Shown: piece by piece, positions 1 through 5,825 of the stretch
How the letters are laid out: each line of letters starts with the position of its first letter
Numbering within the stretch: position 1 is the first letter of the stretch
Source of the DNA: Spirochaetae bacterium HGW-Spirochaetae-7
GTDB taxonomy: Bacteria > Spirochaetota > Spirochaetia > Treponematales > UBA12059
Direction of reading: 5' to 3'
DNA: 12,690 bases
Assembly: GCA_002839245.1 (NCBI GenBank)
Contig: PGXR01000069.1
Span: 1 to 12,690 of the forward strand
Made by a program: the position numbers and the translations under genes
The notes under the pieces: generated by a model
What the model was told of the DNA's origin: nothing
Seen by the model: only the letters and a program-made list of their open reading frames with translations
Database searches by the model: none

Positions 1-229
1 AGCTGAACGGGTTGGCTCCGGCGAGACGGGACGCGTCGCGGCCGGAACCCAGGAGCACGCTCAGGGAGTCGAATCGGGATACGATCCCGTCGCTGTGAGC
101 CACGACGAACGACGGATCGGCCGGACGTTCACCCCGCCTTCCGGACGGCGCGGGGCACGAAGCGCATAGGATACCCAGCATGGCCGCTGCAACCGCGACG
201 AAACGAGAACGCATTGACAACGATCGCAT
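1..229 (-). CDS. Secreted lipoprotein, N-terminal part only (runs off the left edge)
   Basis: An open frame on the minus strand runs to the window edge without a stop. It encodes a basic N-terminus (MRSLSMRSR), a hydrophobic stretch (FVAVAAAMLGIL) and a Cys in a lipobox-like setting (LGILC, with a second Cys at ASC), as in a type II signal peptide. The mature part begins with a Pro/Gly/Arg-rich linker, then reads SFVVAHSDGIVSRFDSLSVLL. I chose the ATG at 229 because AAAGGA lies 8 bases upstream; an ATG at 238 has that purine tract touching it. The gene follows adk by about 50 bases on the same strand. The phrase around 'GIVSRFDSLSVLL' resembles the start of the mature region of bacterial alpha-2-macroglobulin-like lipoproteins, which would make this a large envelope protein, but only about 75 residues are visible and that is a weak inference. 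The lipoprotein call itself is fairly safe. Confidence 0.6.
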   Translation of the reverse strand, partial: MRSLSMRSRFVAVAAAMLGILCASCPAPSGRRGERPADPSFVVAHSDGIVSRFDSLSVLLGSGRDASRLAGANPFS

Positions 230-278
230 CGTATCCATCCTTTCGCCGCTACCCCGTCACGGGCGCGGTGCCATAGCC

Positions 279-929
279 TCATGCCTGCCGTGCGGAGACA
301 AGGCGCTCCATCACGCCTTTAAGGACAGTCCAGACCGAGTCGGCATCGGCTTCGCCATCCACCGTGACCAAGGTACCGCGCCGGCGGTAATAATCCTGAA
401 GCGGCGCCGTCTGGCTGCGGTAGTTTTCAAGGCGAACCTTGACCGATTCTTCGCGGTCATCATCGCGGGTATACAGTTCGCCGCCGCAGTGGTCGCAAAT
501 CCCAGGCTTGGCAGTCGGCATGAAGCGTACATGCCAGCTTCTGCCGCAGGACCGGCACATGCGCCTTCCCGACAGCCGATCGAGCACCTTTTCGTCGCTT
601 GCTTCGAGGTCGATGACATGGTCTTCGGGGCAGAAGGCGGCAAGCGCCTCGGCCTGGCCCAGGGTCCGGGGGAAGCCATCGAGCAACCACCCTGCCTTTG
701 CGTCCGGCATTGCCAGCCTCTCCTCGACGAGCCCTATGGTCAGCTCGTCGGAGACCAGGCCACCGGATTCTATGATAGCCTTGACCTTGAGTCCCAGCGG
801 CGTGCCGTCGCGCATCGCCCCGCGGAATATCTCGCCGGTCGAAATGTGCGGAAAACCGAAGGTCTCTGCGGCCTTTGCCGCCATGGTACCTTTGCCTGCG
901 CCGGGCGCTCCGAAAAATACGAATTTCAT
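279..929 (-). CDS. adk: Adenylate kinase (zinc-type, long LID)
   Basis: Catalyses ATP + AMP to 2 ADP in the cytoplasm and keeps the adenylate pool balanced. The 216-residue product is the usual length for a bacterial long-form Adk. Visible motifs: P-loop GAPGAGKGT at residues 7-15, the AMP-binding segment STGEIFR at 30-36, GFPRT at 85-89, and a LID domain with four cysteines (C125, C128, C145, C148) in CxxC...CxxC form, the structural zinc site of many Adk proteins. RDDDREE at 156-162 matches the conserved LID-closing acidic/arginine motif. The ATG at 929 is preceded by AGGAG 12 bases upstream, a rather long spacing. The gene lies 81 bases downstream of the nucleotidyltransferase on the same strand, so the two may be co-transcribed. 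Identity is secure. Confidence 0.97.
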   Translation of the reverse strand: MKFVFFGAPGAGKGTMAAKAAETFGFPHISTGEIFRGAMRDGTPLGLKVKAIIESGGLVSDELTIGLVEERLAMPDAKAGWLLDGFPRTLGQAEALAAFCPEDHVIDLEASDEKVLDRLSGRRMCRSCGRSWHVRFMPTAKPGICDHCGGELYTRDDDREESVKVRLENYRSQTAPLQDYYRRRGTLVTVDGEADADSVWTVLKGVMERLVSARQA

Positions 930-1010
930 TGGTGGTTCACGCTCCTGTACGCTGAATGGTATCCGAGATCGGCCGAATCCGCCAGATGTAGATCAGGATT
1001 GACTTGAACG

Positions 1011-1886
1011 TCAGCCGGTGTTCCAGGGCTTGTTGAGCTTGTAGCGGAACAGCACCTCCACGTGGCGTATTACCGACTCGGTAGGGAAAACGATTGAAAA
1101 TGCATGGTTCTCCCTGAAATCGCTGCTTGAAGGCGCGCCTATCGGCTGATGGTCGATATGCACGGGCAGCCCCAGCGACTCGATGTTCCGGACGTGAGGC
1201 TCGGATGGCGGAGCACCCTCCCGTGTCACGATGAAAGCGCGGTAGGAGAAATCTACCTGGCGCTCGAGTGCCTTTTCCTTCCACGCCGCAAGGTCCAGGG
1301 GAAGCAGCGACGCGGCGATAGGCAGCACGTCCGAACCCAGGAGGTGCGTCATCTCGATGCGGGCGCCAGGGAACAGCGATATGAAACGACGGACGATCTC
1401 GATGGTGTCGGCGTCTTCGCCTATGTCCAGGGGAACGATGAGGGGGTCGAACCCACCCATGACCTGCGCCGACAGCAGCTCAAACCTGTAGCGGTAATCG
1501 CATTTCCTCGGCTTCCCGGGATTGTCATGCCCCTCGGGCACGATGAAGACGACAGGTGCCGTCGCGCCGCTCGATGCCAGGTAGCGGAGCGCCATCGCAA
1601 GGTGGGTCATCTGGAATGGATCGAACGACCCTATGAAAAGGGCTGCCTTGATCTCATACGAAGGAAACCGTATGACCTGGGGAAAATCGGATAGATCAAC
1701 GGGAGCGAGCTCTCCGCGCTCGATCCTGCCATCGATTTCGAAAAGAGAGTCCATATAGAAGGACCGGTAATAGGAGAAATCGACGCGATCGTGGGCGCTG
1801 AGGTATGAATACGCGCCAAGCCTGTCGAATACCGCCTCGGTATGTTCGATCGCGCGCTTGACGAACTCGGAACGGGGCGTTCGCAT
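1011..1886 (-). CDS. NadD-like nucleotidyltransferase with N-terminal extension and variant HxGH motif
   Basis: Probable nucleotidyltransferase of the HIGH/phosphodiesterase superfamily, closest in motif to nicotinate-nucleotide adenylyltransferase (NAD synthesis). With the chosen start it has 291 residues, longer than the usual 190-220 of NadD, because about 80 residues precede the catalytic core. The core begins FIGSFDPFQMTHL at residues 84-96: the GSFDP loop is typical, but the (H/T)xGH motif reads Q-M-T-H, so only the last His is kept. SSSDFR at 253-258 matches the C-terminal ISSTxxR nucleotide-binding motif. The start is uncertain: GTG at 1973 and ATGs at 1943, 1922 and 1886 are all in frame. 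I prefer 1886 because GAGAG lies 11 bases upstream and the others have no Shine-Dalgarno. It reads away from the hydrogenase operon across an AT-rich divergent region. Substrate is not provable from sequence; another nucleotide or an unrelated phosphate substrate is possible. Confidence 0.75.
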   Translation of the reverse strand: MRTPRSEFVKRAIEHTEAVFDRLGAYSYLSAHDRVDFSYYRSFYMDSLFEIDGRIERGELAPVDLSDFPQVIRFPSYEIKAALFIGSFDPFQMTHLAMALRYLASSGATAPVVFIVPEGHDNPGKPRKCDYRYRFELLSAQVMGGFDPLIVPLDIGEDADTIEIVRRFISLFPGARIEMTHLLGSDVLPIAASLLPLDLAAWKEKALERQVDFSYRAFIVTREGAPPSEPHVRNIESLGLPVHIDHQPIGAPSSSDFRENHAFSIVFPTESVIRHVEVLFRYKLNKPWNTG

Positions 1887-1973
1887 TGAATGGCGGACTC
1901 TCGATTTCGGGGTTCGATCCATATGAATTGAGTGTAGGGCCATACACCCAGGAACGCAATCAGGATGTTGCAC

Positions 1974-2110
1974 TTACGAGCAACTTTTATTATCTATATT
2001 TTAATCTTGCATTTTTGGGATTTAGGTTTACTATAAAAAGCATACGCCTGATCAACACCGTAAGGTTTCCGGGCCATGCATCATCGCTCGACATCATCAA
2101 GGCGTAAAAA
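1974..2110. promoter_or_regulatory. AT-rich divergent intergenic region
   Basis: This stretch lies between the minus-strand nucleotidyltransferase and the plus-strand hydrogenase operon and is far richer in A+T (especially 1980-2045) than the genes on either side. It should hold promoters for both directions. On the minus strand several TATA-like hexamers (TATAGT near 2030, TATAGA and GATAAT near 1990-2000) could act as -10 elements, but none has a convincing -35 partner. I found no clear inverted repeat for a redox repressor such as Rex; the only short palindrome is TGATCA near 2049. Confidence 0.55.
2007..2034 (+). promoter_or_regulatory. Candidate promoter of the hydrogenase operon
   Basis: TTGCAT at 2007-2012 and TACTAT at 2029-2034 are separated by 16 bases, a fair sigma-70-type match. 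TATAAA at 2032-2037 is an alternative -10 but would leave a 19-base spacer. Transcription would begin near 2041, leaving a leader of about 80 bases before the first ATG. Prediction only. Confidence 0.4.
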
Positions 2111-2123
2111 TACGGGAGGCCTC

Positions 2124-2663
2124 ATGGATATTCAATCCGTTACCAGCGCATCCGCCATGTTGGACAGGAAACCCGGCGGCGTCAAAGGAGCCGGCTCCTC
2201 GGCTGCTTTGGCCAAGCCAGGCGCGCTCTTGATGGCGCTCGAGGAAGCGCAGCGCGCTTGCGAGTTCAGTTACCTGTCGGAGGAGACGCTCAGAGCAATC
2301 GCCGCGTCCACGGGTGAACCGTTGTCGCGTGTCTATTCGGTAGCCACGTTCTACTCGTTTTTCAACCTTACGCCCCAGGGAAAGAACACGATCGTCGTCT
2401 GCCGTGGCACGGCGTGCCATACGCGCGGTTCGCTCGCTCTCCTGCGCGAGGCCGCTGCCCGGCTCGGCATGCCCGAATTCCGGGAAGACGAGGAGCCGTC
2501 GTTCACCACCGATGACAAGCTGTTCACCGTACGCACCGTCGCGTGCTTCGGCCAGTGCGCGCTTGCGCCGGTCGTATCGATCAACGGGACGATATTCTCC
2601 CGAATCACCACGAGCAAGCTGTGCACGCTGCTCGATGGGCTGAAAAAAGGAGCCCGCCGATGA
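2124..2663 (+). CDS. hydC: [FeFe]-hydrogenase 2Fe-2S subunit, HydC/NuoE-like
   Basis: Small electron-transfer subunit of a cytoplasmic NAD(P)-linked [FeFe]-hydrogenase, related to NuoE (24-kDa subunit of complex I). It would carry one 2Fe-2S cluster beside the flavin subunit. The 179-residue product has the helical N-terminal domain (about 35-85, including YLSEETLRAIA and ATFYSFF) and then the thioredoxin-like domain with cysteines C93, C98, C141 and C145, in the canonical C-x4-C...C-x3-C arrangement (CRGTAC and CFGQC). The ATG at 2124 is preceded by GGGAGG at 2114-2119, which decides the start over an upstream in-frame ATG at 2076. The first 30 residues are low-complexity and not part of the fold. 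Its stop overlaps the start of the next gene in an ATGA, so translation is probably coupled. The symbol follows the HydABC convention; HndA, HymA or NuoE are equally used. Confidence 0.92.
   Translation: MDIQSVTSASAMLDRKPGGVKGAGSSAALAKPGALLMALEEAQRACEFSYLSEETLRAIAASTGEPLSRVYSVATFYSFFNLTPQGKNTIVVCRGTACHTRGSLALLREAAARLGMPEFREDEEPSFTTDDKLFTVRTVACFGQCALAPVVSINGTIFSRITTSKLCTLLDGLKKGARR
2643..2662 (+). promoter_or_regulatory. Ribosome binding site and ATGA overlap that fix the start of the fusion gene
   Basis: AAAAAAGGAG at 2643-2652 lies 7 bases before the ATG at 2660, and this ATG overlaps the hydC stop by four bases. The open frame itself extends back to 2543, but that extension lies inside hydC and has no homology to the family. 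Confidence 0.75.
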
Positions 2664-5600
2664 ACGCGCGAGAAATGGCAGCGATGGCCGCCCGCGGCAT
2701 CGTCACGGTCAAACCTGATGTTCCCATGATTTCCGTCGGCCTGGGCACCTGCGGCATTGGCAACGGCGCCGATGTCCTCTTCGACGCCCTCGTGGACGCC
2801 GCGTCAGGCGGCAAGGTGCTGGTAAAGAAGGCCGGTTGCTTCGGTTTCTGCGCCGAAGAGCCGCTCCTCATGCTGTATCGCCCTGGAAACCCGATATTGC
2901 TGTTCGGGGACGTCAAGGCATCGAAGGCCGGCAAGTTCGTCGATGCGGCGTGCGATGAAAAAGTGTACAACAAGCTGGCTAAAACAGCCAGGGCCAAGAT
3001 ATCCAATTGGGATTTCAGGACTTCGGCGTTCGACTTCGGCCAGGGATTCCCCGAGATACCCGAATGGAACGAAATGCCTTTCTTCAAAGGTCAGGAAAAG
3101 CTGGTGCTTCGCGACTGCGGCCTCATTGACCCGGAAAACCTCGAAGAATACGTGGCGGTGGGAGGCTATGGAGCTCTTGCCAAGGTACTCGGGGGTATGT
3201 CTCCCGAGGAGGGCATCGCCGAGGTGACCAACGCCAGGCTTCGCGGACGAGGAGGAGCCGGCTTCCCGACGGGCATCAAGTGGAAGATGATGCGCCAGAA
3301 CGTAGCTCCGGCCAAATACGTCATATGCAACGCCGACGAGGGCGACCCTGGCGCTTACATGAACCGCAACGAGATCGAGAGCGACCCCCACATGCTCATC
3401 GAGGGCATGGTGCTCGGCGCCTACGCGATGGGAGCGGCCACGGGAATCGTCTATGTTCGAGCCGAGTACCCGCTCGCGGTAGAGCGCCTCAGGAAAGCCA
3501 TAGCCGACGCCTATGCCGCCGGCTTCCTCGGCGAGCGTATCATGGGCTCCAATTTCTCGTTCAGCCTGGAAATAGTCAGCGGAGCCGGAGCCTTCGTATG
3601 CGGAGAGGAGACCGCGTTAATCGCGAGCGTCGAGGGAAAGGCAGGCAGGCCGCTGCCCCGCCCGCCCTTCCCTGCCCAGAAGGGCTACCTCGGCATGCCG
3701 ACCAACATCAACAACGTCGAGACGTGGTGCAACGTGCCAGTGATCATCGCGCGCGGTGCAAGCTACTTTACCGACATCGGCACCGAGAAAAGTCCGGGTA
3801 CCAAGGTTTTCAGCCTGGTCGGCAAGGTCAAGAACACCGGCCTCGTCGAACTGCCGCTGGGAACTCCCCTTGCCGACATCGTCTACGGCATGGGCGAAGG
3901 CGCGGGCGCACACAAGCACATCAAGGCCGTACAGACCGGCGGACCGTCCGGCGGCTGCATCCCCGCCTCGAAATTCGACGTCCACGTAGACTATGAGTCG
4001 CTTGCCTCGCTCGGCGCGATCATGGGCTCGGGCGGCATGGTGGTCATGGACCAGGACAACTGCATGGTCGACGTAGCCAAGTATTTCGTTAGCTTCACGT
4101 CCGCCGAATCGTGCGGCAAGTGCGCCCCGTGCAGGGAAGGGCTGTCGCAGATGCTCCGCATACTCACCGCCATCTCCCGCGGAGAGGGCGGTGCCGAGGA
4201 TCTTGTCGAGCTCGACAGGCTCGCCAGGGTCATCAAGGACTCGTCGTTGTGCGGGCTCGGACAGACGTCCGCAAATCCGGTCCTGACGACGCTGGAATAC
4301 TTCCGCGATGAATACGAAAGCCATATCCTCGAGAAGCGTTGCGACGCCGGTACCTGCGAATCGCTTTTCGAGGCGCTTTGCGAGAACTCCTGCCCGCTCC
4401 ATATGAACATCCCGGGGTACCTGGCGCTGCTCGAGGACGGAAGGATTGAGGACGCTTTCGAGCTGACCCTCCGCGACAACCCGCTCCCCGGATCGATGGG
4501 CCGCATCTGCCATTTCCATTGCCAGATGCGCTGCCGCCGCGAGACCCTCGACGAACCGGTAGCCCAGGGCGAGATCCACCGCTACCTGGCCGATACGATG
4601 TACAAGATGGGCAGGGAAAAAGACGTCTGGGCCAGGCTCGTCAAGGAGAAGAAACCGGCTACCGGACGCACTGTGGCCATCATCGGCGCGGGCCCTGCCG
4701 GGCTGGCGGCGAGCTTCTACCTGTCGCGGCTCGGCCACGACGTGACCGTGTTCGATTCCAAGGCGAAGGCGGGCGGCATCCTCCGTTACGGCATTCCAGG
4801 ATACAGGTTGCCCAAAGACATACTCGACAAGGAAATAGAACTCTGGAAGAAGCTCGGAGTCAAGTTCGTCTTCAATACGACAGTCGGCAAGGACGTGAAG
4901 TTCGACGCCATCCGCAGCCAGTACGACGCGCTGATAGTCGCTGTCGGAGCCCAGGCCGACAAGCGGCTCGGCGTTCCCGGCGAGGACCTGCCGGGCGTTC
5001 ACCCCGGCTACGAATGGCTCGAGGCCTTCTCGCTTGGAAAGGCAAAGAAGCCCGGCCGCCGCGCGCTGGTAATAGGCGGCGGCAACGTTGCCATAGACGC
5101 CGCCAGGACCCTGTTCAGGCAAGACTGCGAGGTTACGGTGGCGTACCGCAGGTCGAAGGCCGACATGCCGGCCAACGCCATCGAACTCGCCGGAGCCGAG
5201 GACGAAGGCATACGGATTGAATTCATGCTGCAACCCCTCGAGATTCTGGGAGAGGGCGGCAAGGTCAAGGCCGTCCGCTTCAGGGTGATGCGCGCAGGCG
5301 GCATCGACCCGTCGGGCCGCCCGAAGCCGGTCGAGACCGACAGGATAGTGGACATCCCCTGCGACGATGTCTATATCTCCGTCGGCGAACGGGTCGAATC
5401 GGCCTTCCTCGCCTCGGAGGGCATACCGGCCCTGAAGGATGGACGAATCGCGGCCGACGCCCTGTCGGGCCGGGCCGTCGGCAATGTCTGGGCTATCGGC
5501 GACGCGGTCACCGGACCCGCCACCGCGGCGGAAGCCATGGGACTCGGAAAACGCACCGCCAAGGCGGTGGACGAGGAACTCATGCAGCGCGACGTCTTCG

Positions 5601-5812
5601 GCACCCTGTTCAGGGACTTCGGCCATTCGATGGACCTGCCGCCCGAACCGCTTAAAACGCAGATGTGCCGCTCCAAGCAGGTACCGCCGGAAGAACGGCG
5701 AGGGAATTTCCAGGAGATATCGATGGGCTATTCCGGCGAACAGGCGCTTGTCGAGGCCGCGCGCTGCCTGCGATGCGATATCAGGGCAAACGCCCGCAGT
5801 CCGTGGAGATAG
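2660..5812 (+). CDS. hydB: Hydrogenase flavoprotein fusion: HydB/NuoF joined to GltD/NfnB-like NADP(H) oxidoreductase
   Basis: A 1050-residue two-flavin protein, expected to exchange electrons between NAD(H), NADP(H) and the HydA subunit. Residues 20-100 form a thioredoxin-like domain with C31, C60 and C64; a fourth expected Cys is missing. Residues 140-550 are NuoF: NADH site GRGGAGFPTG (196-205), FMN site NADEGDPGAY (224-233), GAGAFVCGEETAL (308-320), and a 4Fe-4S site C485/C488/C491 plus C531. At KRCDAGTC (559-566), where HydB normally enters a two-cluster ferredoxin domain, the sequence passes into GltD: CENSCP (574-579), GRIC with C617/C621/C625, FAD motif GAGPAG (676-681), NADPH motif VIGGGNVA (804-811) with YRRSKADMP (829-837) of the 2'-phosphate site, and FAD-binding AIGDAVTGPATAAEA. 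The tail carries RCLRC (C1036, C1039), a motif that starts GltD proteins. Context with hydC and hydA makes a hydrogenase role very likely; the exact reaction is inferred. Confidence 0.93.
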   Translation: MNAREMAAMAARGIVTVKPDVPMISVGLGTCGIGNGADVLFDALVDAASGGKVLVKKAGCFGFCAEEPLLMLYRPGNPILLFGDVKASKAGKFVDAACDEKVYNKLAKTARAKISNWDFRTSAFDFGQGFPEIPEWNEMPFFKGQEKLVLRDCGLIDPENLEEYVAVGGYGALAKVLGGMSPEEGIAEVTNARLRGRGGAGFPTGIKWKMMRQNVAPAKYVICNADEGDPGAYMNRNEIESDPHMLIEGMVLGAYAMGAATGIVYVRAEYPLAVERLRKAIADAYAAGFLGERIMGSNFSFSLEIVSGAGAFVCGEETALIASVEGKAGRPLPRPPFPAQKGYLGMPTNINNVETWCNVPVIIARGASYFTDIGTEKSPGTKVFSLVGKVKNTGLVELPLGTPLADIVYGMGEGAGAHKHIKAVQTGGPSGGCIPASKFDVHVDYESLASLGAIMGSGGMVVMDQDNCMVDVAKYFVSFTSAESCGKCAPCREGLSQMLRILTAISRGEGGAEDLVELDRLARVIKDSSLCGLGQTSANPVLTTLEYFRDEYESHILEKRCDAGTCESLFEALCENSCPLHMNIPGYLALLEDGRIEDAFELTLRDNPLPGSMGRICHFHCQMRCRRETLDEPVAQGEIHRYLADTMYKMGREKDVWARLVKEKKPATGRTVAIIGAGPAGLAASFYLSRLGHDVTVFDSKAKAGGILRYGIPGYRLPKDILDKEIELWKKLGVKFVFNTTVGKDVKFDAIRSQYDALIVAVGAQADKRLGVPGEDLPGVHPGYEWLEAFSLGKAKKPGRRALVIGGGNVAIDAARTLFRQDCEVTVAYRRSKADMPANAIELAGAEDEGIRIEFMLQPLEILGEGGKVKAVRFRVMRAGGIDPSGRPKPVETDRIVDIPCDDVYISVGERVESAFLASEGIPALKDGRIAADALSGRAVGNVWAIGDAVTGPATAAEAMGLGKRTAKAVDEELMQRDVFGTLFRDFGHSMDLPPEPLKTQMCRSKQVPPEERRGNFQEISMGYSGEQALVEAARCLRCDIRANARSPWR

Positions 5813-5825
5813 GAAGAGGAATATG

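Noticed and set aside
61..282. Minus-strand 73-residue frame beside adk
   Set aside because: It overlaps the lipoprotein in another frame; it is Arg/Trp/Cys-rich with no family character, and the lipoprotein frame has a clear signal peptide.
2041..2110. Redox-regulator (Rex or FNR) operator upstream of hydC
   Set aside because: Only the short palindrome TGATCA is present; no match to the longer Rex or FNR half-site arrangement was found.
5439..5822. Extended N-terminus of HydA frame within the previous gene
   Set aside because: The extension overlaps the end of the fusion gene, has no family match, and a ribosome binding site lies directly before 5823/5826.
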